Of a stretch of DNA of 64,000 nucleotides, positions 47,571 through 57,598 are shown in pieces. The stretch covers positions 39,964 to 103,963 of the forward strand of contig JAKLJX010000021.1 of NCBI GenBank assembly GCA_023150945.1. The letters run 5' to 3'. The notes under the pieces are model-generated. The model was not told the DNA's origin. It saw nothing but the letters and a program-made list of their open reading frames with translations, and did not search any database. Position numbers and translations under genes: made by a program. The stretch's first letter is position 1; every line of letters starts with the position of its first letter. The DNA comes from a bacterium (GTDB lineage Bacteria; Zhuqueibacterota; Zhuqueibacteria; Zhuqueibacterales; Zhuqueibacteraceae).

Positions 47571-49078
47571 GCGCGCGGCAACGACAAGATCAGCTCAGCC
47601 GGTACTATCCGATGGTGGTGGTGCTCGCTTCTGTGCTCGTGGCCTTGCTGGTGGCGCAGTTTTCCGCGGGCATTGCTGCCGGCCTGGTGCTCGGCGGCAT
47701 CCTCGCCGTGCTGGGCCTGGTGCATTACGAAGTACTGGTGCACGGGCTGATCGTGCTCCTGCCGCTGCAGTCCTCCCTGCCCTACAGCTATCAGGCTTTG
47801 CAGACCTTCAATCCGTTCAATGCCCTGGCAGCGGTGATGTTCGGCACCTGGTTCGTCAACGCCATGTTGCAGCGCCGGCGCCTGCTGCACGGCAGCGTGA
47901 TGAATCTGGCGCTGCTGCTGTTCTGTCTGCTGTGTTTGGCTGCGCTCTTGAAAACCGCGAACGCGGCAGGCAGCGCTTACATGGCAGAGCAGTTCAACCC
48001 GCTCAAGCGCTGGCTCAGCCCCATGCTGCTCTTTTTCCCGATCGCCAATGCCGGCTTCAGCCGCCCGGCCCTCAAACGGCTGGTGACCACGGCGGTGGTG
48101 ATGTGCGGCGTGGTGACCTTGTGGACCGTCAAGGATCTCGTTGCGCTGGGGTGGGCGCAAATCTCCGAGGAAAACCGCATCGGCGGGCCGTTCGGCTTCG
48201 GCGGTGAAAATGATTTGGCCGCCTTCTTCGTCTACTACCCGGTGCTGGCGCTCACCATTGGCTTGAGCCAAACGCGCCTCGAGCGGCGTGTTCTCCTGCT
48301 CGGTCTGTTCGGCCTGGCGATGATTTGTTTGCTGCTGCTGCTCTCGCGCGGTGCTTATCTCGGCATGCTGGTGGTGCTGGCGTTCATCGCGCTGGTGCGC
48401 CACCGCTGGATGATTCCGCCGCTGGTGCTGGCCGTGATGTTCTATCAGCTCTGGGCGCCGGGGACGGTGCAGGAGCGCATGGAAAGCACGCAATTGCAGA
48501 CCGCCAACGAGTCGGTCGGCGGCCGGGTGCCGGCGCCGTACGAGTCGGAACGCAATCTCGAGACCAGTTCCGCCTTGCGCTGGCGCATCTGGCGCGGCGC
48601 GGTACGCATCATCGAGAGCCATCCGGTCACCGGCACCGGCTACAACACGTTCAGCATGGCGATTCCGGCCTACGCCAACATCGAGCGCAACATGGATGCC
48701 CACAACATGTTCTTGCGCGTGGGCGCGGAGATGGGCGTGTTCGGGTTGCTCAGCTTCCTGCTGATTCTGTTCGTGCCGTTTGCAACGATGCAACGCATCT
48801 ATCGCACCACGGCCGACGGATTCATGCGCGGCTGGATGCTGGGCGGCATGGCAAGCATACTTGGCATTGTCGTGGTCAACATTTTCGGCTCCCGCTTTGT
48901 TCGGGAGGAGTTGGTGGGACTGCATTGGGTTCTGGTGTCCCTCACCTATGCTTATGTCTATCTGCGCCGGCGGCGGCTGGCGCAGCGGTCGCCCGCCGGT
49001 GCGCCGGTTCTCCTACCGGTGACCGAGGCGGCTGCCGGCCGTCACGCCTCGGCTTCCTTGTTGCCCGATCGCAGATAA
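47567..49078 (+). CDS. O-antigen ligase/polymerase (Wzy-like) membrane protein
   Basis: The 503-aa product has about ten membrane segments. Near residue 380 the signature AHNMFLRVGAEMGVFGLLSF is that of the Wzy_C/O-antigen ligase family. The large exported loop between membrane segments (~300-370, ERMESTQLQTANESVGG) is typical. The ATG overlaps the wzc-like stop as ATGA, so the two are coupled. It should polymerise repeat units or ligate polymer in the outer membrane leaflet. Confidence 0.87.
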   Translation: MSARQRQDQLSRYYPMVVVLASVLVALLVAQFSAGIAAGLVLGGILAVLGLVHYEVLVHGLIVLLPLQSSLPYSYQALQTFNPFNALAAVMFGTWFVNAMLQRRRLLHGSVMNLALLLFCLLCLAALLKTANAAGSAYMAEQFNPLKRWLSPMLLFFPIANAGFSRPALKRLVTTAVVMCGVVTLWTVKDLVALGWAQISEENRIGGPFGFGGENDLAAFFVYYPVLALTIGLSQTRLERRVLLLGLFGLAMICLLLLLSRGAYLGMLVVLAFIALVRHRWMIPPLVLAVMFYQLWAPGTVQERMESTQLQTANESVGGRVPAPYESERNLETSSALRWRIWRGAVRIIESHPVTGTGYNTFSMAIPAYANIERNMDAHNMFLRVGAEMGVFGLLSFLLILFVPFATMQRIYRTTADGFMRGWMLGGMASILGIVVVNIFGSRFVREELVGLHWVLVSLTYAYVYLRRRRLAQRSPAGAPVLLPVTEAAAGRHASASLLPDRR

Positions 49079-50223
49079 TGGCCGCACCGGTTGCAATTGT
49101 CTATTTGACCGATAAGCTCACACACGGCGGCACCCCGCTGCAAGTCGTGGAGCTGGCGCTGCACCTCGACCGCCGGCAATTCCAGCCGCATGTGATCGTG
49201 CTCTCGCAAGTCGACCAGGTCTTGCGCGAGCGCCTGCAACACGCCGGCATCAGCGTGAACGTGATCGGGCAGGCGAATTGGGTGCAGCCCGGCGCGGTCG
49301 CGGCCGCCGGCAGGTTGTACCGCTGCCTGCGCCACATTCGCCCGCGAATTCTGCACGCGTTTTTGGCAACCGGCAACGTGCTGGGTGCGCTGTTGGGCAA
49401 ACTCGCCGGCGTGCCGGTGATCATCACCAGCCATCGCGACCTCGGCGGGTTCGACGGCGTGCACATCGTCCGGCTGAACGATTGGATCGACCGCCACCTC
49501 GCCACCACCGTCACGGCCAATTCTCGCGCAGTGCGCGCTGCCGTGGCGCGCCGTTCCGGCAGGCAGGCGGAGGCGATTTCCCTGCTCTACAACGGTATTG
49601 ACGCCGACCGCATCGCCGGCGCCGCCGACCGGACCGCCAAGCGCCGCGAGCTGGGCTTGCCGCCGCAGGCGCTCGTCATCGGCGTCATCGCCAACTTCCG
49701 CGCCGCCAAGGGGCACCGGTATTTGTTGCAGGCCTTTGCGCTCATCGCCGGCCGTTTCCCCGACGCTCTGCTCGTGCTGTGCGGCCAGGAAGCGCAAGCC
49801 GGACAATTGCGCGAACTGCAGGGCTTGGTGGCGGCCTCCGGCCTCAGCGGCCGCGTGCGGTTCCTGGGACCGCGCCGCGACATCGACGAGGTGTTGCACA
49901 CTCTGGATGTTTTGGTTTCGCCTTCGCTGTCCGAAGGCTTTTCAAATGCGATATTGGAGGCGATGGCCGCCGGTTTGCCGGTCATTGCCACGCGCGTGGG
50001 CGGGAGCACCGAACAGGTGGCGGACGGGATCACCGGCTTGTTGGTGGCGCCGGCCCAGGTCACGGAGCTGCAACAGGCGTTGCTCACGCTGTTGGACTCT
50101 CCCGCGCTGCGGGCCAGGATGGGCGAGGCGGCGCGCGCACGCGTACAGGAATGTTTCAGTGTCGAGGTCATGGCGGACAACCATGCCCGGCTTTACCATG
50201 ATCTTTTGCGTGTGAAGGTTTGA
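49078..50223 (+). CDS. GT4 family glycosyltransferase
   Basis: The 381-aa product has an N-terminal Rossmann half starting VAIVYLTDKLTHGGTPLQV and a C-terminal GT4 half. The latter has VIGVIANFRAAKGH, then SPSLSEGFSNAILEAMAAGLPVIATRVGG, which carries the E-x7-E nucleotide-sugar signature. The start overlaps the preceding stop as TAATG. An open frame extends upstream to 48325, but that part is antisense-like shadow of the Wzy gene. It transfers one sugar to the growing repeat unit in the cytoplasm; the sugar is unknown. Confidence 0.9.
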   Translation: MAAPVAIVYLTDKLTHGGTPLQVVELALHLDRRQFQPHVIVLSQVDQVLRERLQHAGISVNVIGQANWVQPGAVAAAGRLYRCLRHIRPRILHAFLATGNVLGALLGKLAGVPVIITSHRDLGGFDGVHIVRLNDWIDRHLATTVTANSRAVRAAVARRSGRQAEAISLLYNGIDADRIAGAADRTAKRRELGLPPQALVIGVIANFRAAKGHRYLLQAFALIAGRFPDALLVLCGQEAQAGQLRELQGLVAASGLSGRVRFLGPRRDIDEVLHTLDVLVSPSLSEGFSNAILEAMAAGLPVIATRVGGSTEQVADGITGLLVAPAQVTELQQALLTLLDSPALRARMGEAARARVQECFSVEVMADNHARLYHDLLRVKV

Positions 50224-50232
50224 TTCGATTAC

Positions 50233-51723
50233 ATGACCCATTCATTAGGACGATTTCTACGCCACTCCTCCCACTACTCCATCGGTGAGATTCTCATTCT
50301 GCTCTCGACTCTGGTGTCGTTTCCGGTCACCACCCGCATCTTCGCCGTACACGAATACGGCCTGATGAATCTCATCTCGAATGCACTGCTCGTGCTGGTG
50401 GCATGCGCCAAATGCGGCCTGCAAAACAGCGTTGTCCGCTACTATGATGAATATGCCGAGCACAAGCAGCCGCACAGCGTGCAGACCTTCATCTCCTCGC
50501 TGCTGCTCGGCGGCCTGGCGGCGGCGGCGGCCTTCACCGCGTTGTGGATCGTGGCGACCACGAGCTTTTCGGAGTTCTGGTTCGGCGAAAGCGTTTTGCC
50601 CAGCCTGCTGTTGCTGAGCAGCGGCTTGATCTTTTTGCGCGCCGGCGAAAGCCTGCTGCTCGCCTTCCTGCGCGCGGAACAGCAGACCATTCTCTTCAAC
50701 GGCTATCGCGTGATCGCGAAATATGTCACGCTCGCCGCGATCTTGGGCACGCTGTTCTTCATTGCGCGCACGCTCAGCGGCTTCTACAGCGCGCAGTTGT
50801 TCGCCATGAGTCTGGCGTTTTCGACCCTGCTGGCGTTGCGCTTGCGCAAGACGCCGCTGCACTGGCGGGATTTTTCCGCCACAGTGTTTTGGCAGGCACT
50901 GGTCTACGGTTTCCCGCTCATCGGCTTCGAGTTCTTTTCCATGCTGCTGGCTTACATCGACCGCTACCTGATTCACTTTTTCCTCGACGCCACCGCGGTG
51001 GGCCTGTACAGCGCCTCCTACAATCTGGCCGATTATCTCAAAGACATCGTGGTGCTGCCGTTTGCCAGCGCCATCATGCCGGTGTACATGCAAACCTGGG
51101 CCAAAAAAGGCAAGGAAGAGACCCGCAAGTTTTTGCAGAGCGCATTGCGCACTTATGCGCTGTTCGCCGCCCCGCTGATTTTCGGCTGCGCCGCGGTCGG
51201 CAACAACTTCATCCGCGTGGTGGCCTCGGAAAAATTCGTCGCCGGCAGCGCCATCATTCCGTGGACCATCGTCGGCCTGATGATCAACGGCGCTCTGCCC
51301 ATTCTCGCCGCCAGCCACTACATCCAGAAGAAAACCCGGCGGCTGGTCGGCATCCTCACCGGCGCGATGCTGGTGAACCTGCTCGCCAACTGGCTGCTCA
51401 TTCCGCGGCTCGAGATTCTCGGCGCGGCCATCGCCAAACTGGTGAGTTATCTCTTCATGGCGGTCGTGGTGACCCTCTACACCAAGCGCTTCCTCGGGCT
51501 GCAGGTGCCCTGGGTGGCGGTGGGCAAATATCTAACTGCGGGTGCCCTCATGTATCTGGCGGTGGCCAGCGTGCATATCTCGACGCCGTTGGTCGATCTC
51601 ATGGCGGAAACCGCGGTGGGCGCTATTGTTTACTTCGCGGTGGTGGTGACCATCGATGCCGTCTTTCGCGAGAATCTCAAAACGTACGTGCGCCGGCGCC
51701 TCGAGCTGTTGCGGCGCGGCTGA
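50233..51723 (+). CDS. Wzx-type lipid-linked oligosaccharide flippase
   Basis: The 496-aa product has about 12-14 membrane segments and the N-terminal pattern ILILLSTLVSFPVTTRIFAV of the polysaccharide-synthesis/MOP superfamily. YGFPLIGFEFFSMLLAYIDR and GLYSASYNLADYLK lie in the middle. It should move undecaprenyl-linked repeat units across the inner membrane. It follows the GT4 gene by 9 nt. Confidence 0.88.
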   Translation: MTHSLGRFLRHSSHYSIGEILILLSTLVSFPVTTRIFAVHEYGLMNLISNALLVLVACAKCGLQNSVVRYYDEYAEHKQPHSVQTFISSLLLGGLAAAAAFTALWIVATTSFSEFWFGESVLPSLLLLSSGLIFLRAGESLLLAFLRAEQQTILFNGYRVIAKYVTLAAILGTLFFIARTLSGFYSAQLFAMSLAFSTLLALRLRKTPLHWRDFSATVFWQALVYGFPLIGFEFFSMLLAYIDRYLIHFFLDATAVGLYSASYNLADYLKDIVVLPFASAIMPVYMQTWAKKGKEETRKFLQSALRTYALFAAPLIFGCAAVGNNFIRVVASEKFVAGSAIIPWTIVGLMINGALPILAASHYIQKKTRRLVGILTGAMLVNLLANWLLIPRLEILGAAIAKLVSYLFMAVVVTLYTKRFLGLQVPWVAVGKYLTAGALMYLAVASVHISTPLVDLMAETAVGAIVYFAVVVTIDAVFRENLKTYVRRRLELLRRG

Positions 51724-51745
51724 GCCAGCGTTTTCGGTGAATGCA

Positions 51746-53026
51746 ATGACCAGCACCAGCAAGCAGCGAATCGCCTTTCTGCTCTCCCAGTTTCCCTGTT
51801 TCGATGAAACGTTCATTCTGCGTGAGATGACGGCGGTGGCGGCCGCCGGCTTGGTGTTCGACATTTACTCGATCAAAAAATCACGGCAACGCGTGCGCCA
51901 TCCGCAAGCCGAAGCGCTGATGCCCCATGTCATTCACCGACCCTTCCTGCTGTCCTGGGAGTTGTGGCTGGCCCAGCTTTACTTTATGGCGCGCCATCCG
52001 GCGCGTTATGTCCGCACGCTGTTGCGGCTGTGCTGGGACAGCCGCCAACGGCCCAAAACATTGCTGAAGAACCTGCTGCTCTTTCCCCAGTCGGTCTGCT
52101 ACGCCCGCCTCGCGCAGCGCCGTGGGGTCACCCTGGTGCATGGCTTTTGGGCAACGTTTCCGGCAACGGCAGCGTGGATCATTCACCGCCTGACCGGCTT
52201 GCGCTACAGCTTTTCCGCGCATGCGCATGACATCTACGAAGACGACACCCTGCTGGTCAACAAGCTGCGCGCCACCGATTTCGTGATGACCTGCACCGCC
52301 TACAACCAGGTGCATCTCACCCAGCTCGCGCCGGAAAAGGGCGGGGACATCAAACTCGTCTATCACGGCCACGATCTCGCCGCATTTCGCGAAGATGCCC
52401 AGAACAAAGACGCCCCGGCGGAATTTCTGCGCATCCTTTCCATCGGCACCTTCTACCGCACCAAGGGCTTCGATACGCTCATCGAAGCTTGCGCGGTGTT
52501 GAAACGGGAAGGCGTGCCCTTGCAATGCCGGATCGTGGGAGAAGGTCCGGAGAAGGCGCGGCTGCAAGCCCTGATTCGCAGCCGCGGACTGGAGCAGGAG
52601 GTCACGCTCCCCGGCTATCTTTCGCAGGAAGCGCTGCGTTCGCTGCGGCGCTGGGCGGATGTTTTCATCCTGCTGCCGCGGCCTTATCTGCATTGGGGCA
52701 TTCCCAACGTTTACATCGAAGCGCTGGCCAGCGCCGTGGCGGTGATCGCCACGCCGCTGAATGCGATCGGCGAATTGATCGAACCCGGCCGCACCGGCTT
52801 GATCGTTGCCGCCGACGATCCCACCGCCGCGGCTGCCGCGCTGACCCGTCTCTTTCGAGACGCGGAGCTGCGGCGCAATTTGGCGGCCGCCGGCCAGCAG
52901 CGCGTACGACAATTGTTCGACGAGCGCATCAACTCCCGGCGCGTGGTCGAGCTTTTCATGGAAAGATTGCAGCACGAGCGCAACCACCGGCCGCGCCGTG
53001 TCGCGCAGGCACCGCCGGTGACCTAG
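51746..53026 (+). CDS. GT4 family glycosyltransferase
   Basis: The 426-aa product starts IAFLLSQFPCFDETFILREM, the common start of one GT4 subgroup. Its C-terminal half has ILSIGTFYRTKGFDTLI and GIPNVYIEALASAVAVIATP. The ATG at 51746 is preceded by another ATG in a frame that closes after one codon. The upstream extension to 51656 overlaps the flippase and was rejected. Confidence 0.88.
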   Translation: MTSTSKQRIAFLLSQFPCFDETFILREMTAVAAAGLVFDIYSIKKSRQRVRHPQAEALMPHVIHRPFLLSWELWLAQLYFMARHPARYVRTLLRLCWDSRQRPKTLLKNLLLFPQSVCYARLAQRRGVTLVHGFWATFPATAAWIIHRLTGLRYSFSAHAHDIYEDDTLLVNKLRATDFVMTCTAYNQVHLTQLAPEKGGDIKLVYHGHDLAAFREDAQNKDAPAEFLRILSIGTFYRTKGFDTLIEACAVLKREGVPLQCRIVGEGPEKARLQALIRSRGLEQEVTLPGYLSQEALRSLRRWADVFILLPRPYLHWGIPNVYIEALASAVAVIATPLNAIGELIEPGRTGLIVAADDPTAAAAALTRLFRDAELRRNLAAAGQQRVRQLFDERINSRRVVELFMERLQHERNHRPRRVAQAPPVT

Positions 53027-53119
53027 TGGTCTGCTGCCTCCATTCTTGGAACCGGTCCTACGATATGTCGCGCCGGCGAATCTTGTGGAATATGCGGGTC
53101 GGCGCGGTCGCCGGCCGAA

Positions 53120-54277
53120 ATGTTCATGGCAAACTCGAGAACAAAAACCTCCTCTTCTTTGCCTCTCAGCGTCCTGCACCTCATCGAAGACCTGGATCAA
53201 GGCGGGGCTGAGAAAGTGCTGGTCAATCTCGTTTCCGGTTTGAATCGCGGGAGATTCTCGCCGCTGGTATGTTGTCTGCGGCACCAGGGCGTGCTGGCCG
53301 CGGAACTGGAGGCACGCCGCATTCCGGTGGTGGCTTTGCACAAAAAAGCCGGCATCGACCTGGGGCTGCTCGGCCGTTTGCAGCAGCTCCTGCGCACCCA
53401 CCGCGTTGCAGTCGTTCATTCTCATGTTTTCACCGCCAACTTGTGGGGCCGATTGGCGAGTCTGCTGGCCGGTGTGCCGGTGCGCATTTCGCACGAGCAT
53501 TCGACTTTTACCGTTGATGACCGGCTGCGCCGCCGCATCGAGCGCTTGCTGGCGCCGCACACCAGCCGCATCATTGCGGTTTCAGAACAACTGCGCGGCC
53601 GATTGCTGCGCGAGTGCCGGCTGCCCGCGGAAAAAGTTGTTACCATTCACAACGGCCTGCGCCTGCCGCTCACCCGCAACCAGCCGCGCCAAACGGAGCT
53701 GGTGCGCGAGCTTGGCCTCGAGCGCTTCAGCCACCTGATTGGCGCGGTGGGCCGGCTGGAACCGCGCAAGAACTTTCCGCTGCTGCTGCAGGCGATGGCG
53801 ATCGTGCTGCAGGAATTTCCCCAAGCCGGCTTGTTGCTGGTGGGCGCAGGGCCGGAGTCGGAACGATTGCAGCAGGAGGCGGCAAGGTTGGGATTGCGCG
53901 AGCAGGTTGTCTTCGCCGGGCAGCGCAACCAGGCGCATGAGCTGTTGCCTCTGCTGGCGGCGTTCTGCCTGCCTTCGCAAACCGAGGGAATTTCCATGGC
54001 GATTTTGGAGGCCATGGCCGTCGGCGTGCCGGTGGTGGCCACGGCGGTCGGCGGTAATCCGGAAATTATTCCAGAGCCGCGCCATGGCTTGTTGGTGCCG
54101 GCCGGCGAGGTGAATGCCCTCGCGGCAGCGCTTCTGGAGACTTTGCGCGATCGCACCGCGGCGCAATCACGAGTGCAAGCCGCGCAGAAATTCGTGCAGC
54201 AACATTTCACCGAAGCGGCCATGATTCGCAACGTGGAACAACTCTATGTCGAGGCGGTGGCGGCACGGCGTCGATGA
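53120..54277 (+). CDS. GT4 family glycosyltransferase
   Basis: The 385-aa product has SVLHLIEDLDQGGAEKVLV at the start, with the glycine-rich GGAEKV loop of GT4 enzymes. EGISMAILEAMAVGVPVVAT lies in the C-terminal half (E-x7-E). The first ATG (53120) and the one six bases later are both possible. It should add a sugar to the repeat unit. Confidence 0.9.
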   Translation: MFMANSRTKTSSSLPLSVLHLIEDLDQGGAEKVLVNLVSGLNRGRFSPLVCCLRHQGVLAAELEARRIPVVALHKKAGIDLGLLGRLQQLLRTHRVAVVHSHVFTANLWGRLASLLAGVPVRISHEHSTFTVDDRLRRRIERLLAPHTSRIIAVSEQLRGRLLRECRLPAEKVVTIHNGLRLPLTRNQPRQTELVRELGLERFSHLIGAVGRLEPRKNFPLLLQAMAIVLQEFPQAGLLLVGAGPESERLQQEAARLGLREQVVFAGQRNQAHELLPLLAAFCLPSQTEGISMAILEAMAVGVPVVATAVGGNPEIIPEPRHGLLVPAGEVNALAAALLETLRDRTAAQSRVQAAQKFVQQHFTEAAMIRNVEQLYVEAVAARRR

Positions 54278-54456
54278 AGCTACAGTCCCGGCGCCGCACT
54301 TGATCCTGCCAATCCTGCTCATGCCGTCGATTGCCATCGCGGTGCAGGCGGGCTGCAGCGGGAAGGAATCACGCCCAAGCGTCACAAGTTCGCGACAAAC
54401 GCGCGAAGCTAGCCGACCAGGCCGGTAAATTTACTGAATAGCTGTCCGTATCCAGC

Positions 54457-55206
54457 ATGGTTTTGATGTATCATAACATATCGGCAGGCCGGGGAAAAGT
54501 AGCATTTCGTGAATGGCAACCGGCCTATGACGTTGCCGCGTCAGAGTTCCAGGCGCATCTCGAACTTCTGGCGCAATGGCGCCGGCCGGCACATCTCACC
54601 TTCGATGACGGCTACCGCAGCCTGCTGGACTGGGCGGAGAAACTGCAGCAGCTCCGGCTGGCAGCAACCTGCTTCGTCACGACCGCGGCCATCGGACAAG
54701 CGGGGATGCTGCACGCGGCAGAGATTCGTGCCCTGGCGCAGGCGGGCATTCACATCGGCAGCCATTCCCATTCTCATCGGTTTTTGGAGGGCCTGACGCC
54801 CGCTGCGCTGCATGACGAGATTTTGATGCCCAAGAAAATTCTGGAAGACTTGCTCGGCCGGGAAGTGGTGAGCATGTCCCTGCCTGGCGGCCGCTATGAT
54901 CGCGCCACTTTGCGCTTTGCGGCTGCCAGCGGCTATCGGCAGATCTTCACCTCGATTCCGGGCCGGCCTCCGAAGAAAAACGCAGCGCTGGCGTTGGTGC
55001 CGCGCTGGGTCATCACCGCTGCCACTTCCCGGCAGGAATTCGAAAACATCGTGCGCGGCGAGGGCTGGCACGTGCTCAAACAACGCAGCCGCTATTTCGC
55101 GGGTAGATTCGGCAAGCGCTTCCTGGGCAATCACAACTATCACCGCCTCTGGAGCAAGCTGCACCACCTAAAAACCTCATCCCTAGCTGAAAGGGACCAA
55201 CCATGA
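54457..55206 (+). CDS. NodB-family polysaccharide deacetylase
   Basis: The 249-aa product starts MVLMYHNIS and has LTFDDGYRS with the metal-binding Asp pair, then HIGSHSHSHRFL with the H-x3-H pair, as in carbohydrate esterase family 4. SMSLPGGRYD follows. No signal peptide is visible, so it may act in the cytoplasm on lipid-linked units. It should remove acetyl groups from amino sugars. The stop overlaps the next start as ATGA. Confidence 0.85.
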   Translation: MVLMYHNISAGRGKVAFREWQPAYDVAASEFQAHLELLAQWRRPAHLTFDDGYRSLLDWAEKLQQLRLAATCFVTTAAIGQAGMLHAAEIRALAQAGIHIGSHSHSHRFLEGLTPAALHDEILMPKKILEDLLGREVVSMSLPGGRYDRATLRFAAASGYRQIFTSIPGRPPKKNAALALVPRWVITAATSRQEFENIVRGEGWHVLKQRSRYFAGRFGKRFLGNHNYHRLWSKLHHLKTSSLAERDQP

Positions 55207-55916
55207 AACGACACCTCCTTTTTCTTGTTCTGGTGCTCTCCGCGGCGGCTGCCGGCGCTTTCGCCCAAACTGCCGCCCCGGAAGCGCAAATGGCCGAGCC
55301 GTTGAACAAAGCGGCGTATCGCGTCGGGCCGGGCGATGTGCTGCAAATCAGCGCCGGGCCTGCTGCCCTGCGCCAGGAGAGCTTTGCGCGCGCCGAACCT
55401 GTCGGCCCGGACGGCCGCATCTCCTTCGATCTCGTCGGCAGTGTGTTCGTCGAAAACAAGACCGCCGACGAAATCGACGCCGAGATGACCCGGCTGCTGA
55501 GCGAATACATCATCGATGTGGAAGTGACCGTGGTGATCGCCTCCTATCAAGCCCGGCGAGTGTTCGTGCTCGGCGAAGTGGGCCAGCCGGGGCAATACGT
55601 GCTGAGCAAGAACATGTCGATCATGGATGCCCTGACGCTGGCCGGCACGCCCACCGTCCGGGCGAGTCGCGCCAAGATCAAGCTCATTCGCAGCAGCTCG
55701 ACGGCCAGCAAACCCGCCATCATCAAAGTCGATTTGAACAAGATCACCAAGAAGGGGGAATTGGAGCGCGACCTGGCGCTGGCGGACGGTGACATCATCG
55801 TCGTGCCGCCCGATAACCTCTCGAAAGTCGGCTACTTTTTGGACAAAGTGCTGCGGCCGCTGCAACCGCTGTTCTACATCGGCGTGATCACCGGCTTCAT
55901 CAACTCAGTCTTCTAG
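55203..55916 (+). CDS. Wza/KpsD-like polysaccharide export protein
   Basis: The 237-aa product has a signal peptide (LLFLVLVLSAAAAGAFA). The Poly_export domain (~36-115) runs from YRVGPGDVLQIS through SVFVENKTADEID. One SLBB-like segment follows (~118-205, RRVFVLGEVGQPGQYVL). It is shorter than Escherichia coli Wza and lacks the long C-terminal helix, ending in a hydrophobic tail. It should form the outer-membrane or periplasmic part of the export channel with the Wzc-like protein. Confidence 0.87.
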   Translation: MKRHLLFLVLVLSAAAAGAFAQTAAPEAQMAEPLNKAAYRVGPGDVLQISAGPAALRQESFARAEPVGPDGRISFDLVGSVFVENKTADEIDAEMTRLLSEYIIDVEVTVVIASYQARRVFVLGEVGQPGQYVLSKNMSIMDALTLAGTPTVRASRAKIKLIRSSSTASKPAIIKVDLNKITKKGELERDLALADGDIIVVPPDNLSKVGYFLDKVLRPLQPLFYIGVITGFINSVF

Positions 55917-55997
55917 CGCGCGGACGCTGCGGCTGCCAAACGGACGGTGGCCGGGATATGAAAGTGCTTTGGCAAACAACATATTCTGGTACCGTCT

Positions 55998-57164
55998 ATG
56001 GCTCTGTTCTGGCAAGCCGTGGTCTGGCTGTGCATTGGCATGCTGGGCTACACGTATCTGGGCTACCCCCTGTTGATGTATCTCCTGGCGAAGCTGCGCC
56101 GCTTGCGACAGCAGCCCGCGCCGGCGGCCGCGCCGGACACCAATCACCAGGACTGGCCGTTCGTCAGCTTTCTGATTCCGGCGCACAATGAGCAGAGCGT
56201 CATCCGGCAAAAGGTCGAGAATACGCTCAATCTCGATTATCCCAAAGACCGTCTGCGCATCACCGTGGTTTCGGACGGCTCGACCGATCAAACCAATGAC
56301 ATGCTCGCCAGCTACGGTGAAAACGAGATTCAATACATTCCCCTGCCCAAACGCCAGGGCAAGACCACGGTGTTGAACCAGACCATTCCCACGCTGCCCG
56401 GCGAAATCATCGCGCTCTCCGATGCCTCCGGCCTGCTGCAGCCCGATGCGCTCAAAAAGCTCGTGCGGCATTTCGGCAATCCCCAGGTGGGTTGCGTCTC
56501 CGGCGTGTACATGTTCGAGACGGAAGATGACTCTCTGCGCAGCATGACCGAGCGGCTTTACTGGCAGTATGAGACTTTTCTCAAGAAGTATGAAAGCCAG
56601 GTCCACTCCGTGATCGGCGCGCACGGCGCGCTTTATGCCTTTCGCCGCGCGCTCTTCCTGCCGCTGGATCAAAAAGCCATCAATGACGATTTCATCGTGC
56701 CGATGCAGATCATCCGCCAGGGCTATCGCGTGCTCTACGAGCCGGACGCGGTGGTGATCGAGCGCGAATCCACCAATCTCAACGGCGAATTCCAGCGCCG
56801 TATCCGCATCAACGTCGGCAATTTTCAGATGATCTACGTGCTGCGCAGCCTGCTCAACCCGCGGCGCGGCCGCGTGGCTCTGCAGTTCATCTCGCACAAG
56901 GTGCTGCGCACCATCAGTCCGGCTTTCATTCTGCTGCTGCCGGTCGCCTGCCTGCTGGCGGAGGCGCCGCTCTACCGCTTCATGCTCGAGTTGCAGGCGG
57001 CGTTCTATCTGATCGGCGTGCTCGGCTATTTGCAGGAATTCTTCGGCCTGCGCATCAGCTATCTGTACATGCCGTTCTATTTCCTAATGGGTAACGTGGC
57101 TGCGGTTTTCGGCTTCGTGCGCTTCATTTTGAGGAAACAGTCGATCCTGTGGCGGCGGGTGTAG
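55998..57164 (+). CDS. Membrane-bound GT2 family glycosyltransferase
   Basis: The 388-aa product has an N-terminal membrane segment (WLCIGMLGYTYLGYPLLMYLL). A GT-A domain follows, with VSFLIPAHNEQSVI, ITVVSDGSTDQT and LSDASGLLQPDA. QRRIRINVGNFQ is a processive-type motif. Several C-terminal membrane segments follow. The order resembles GT2 synthases that extend or initiate surface polymers. The start ATG is the first with the membrane segment directly behind it. Confidence 0.87.
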   Translation: MALFWQAVVWLCIGMLGYTYLGYPLLMYLLAKLRRLRQQPAPAAAPDTNHQDWPFVSFLIPAHNEQSVIRQKVENTLNLDYPKDRLRITVVSDGSTDQTNDMLASYGENEIQYIPLPKRQGKTTVLNQTIPTLPGEIIALSDASGLLQPDALKKLVRHFGNPQVGCVSGVYMFETEDDSLRSMTERLYWQYETFLKKYESQVHSVIGAHGALYAFRRALFLPLDQKAINDDFIVPMQIIRQGYRVLYEPDAVVIERESTNLNGEFQRRIRINVGNFQMIYVLRSLLNPRRGRVALQFISHKVLRTISPAFILLLPVACLLAEAPLYRFMLELQAAFYLIGVLGYLQEFFGLRISYLYMPFYFLMGNVAAVFGFVRFILRKQSILWRRV

Positions 57165-57598
57165 CGCTTCATTGCTCACTCGGCCGGCACCATTTTCGCT
57201 CGCGGCCCTCACTCCCATGCTGTGCGCGCGCGGGCAACTGAGGTTGCATTCGTGGTCGATTCCCGGTGCCAGAGAACTCCCCTGGCCGCCGATTTCAGGA
57301 GTTCAGCACTTGTTGCGCCGCGCTCGACTGATTTCACCCGCGAATTACCAGGTTGTAATGCCGTACCAGTGCGAGGCAGCTTATGACTTGCTCCGGCGCA
57401 CCGAATGGCCATGCTTCTCGCCGCCAAAGTCTCTGATTTGATTCTGGTTCCGGTTCCTGCCTGGAAAACCCCTCTGCCCTGCTTTTGTTCTCCGCTCCGG
57501 GCATTGTTTTTGCCCAAGATGAGCTAACCGCGGTCGTCTGCCGCTTTGAAAACAAACTTTAACATTTGACCGTTGACATCACAGAAAGAAGTTTGGCT
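57165..57598. other. Intergenic region before the heparinase-like gene
   Basis: No gene is supported. Small frames on both strands lack ribosome-binding sites. A promoter for the following gene is likely but not identified. Confidence 0.45.

Noticed and set aside
48325-49077. N-terminal extension of the GT4 frame
   Set aside because: It overlaps the Wzy-like gene in another frame; the GT4 Rossmann fold begins at the ATG at 49078 with a TAATG overlap.
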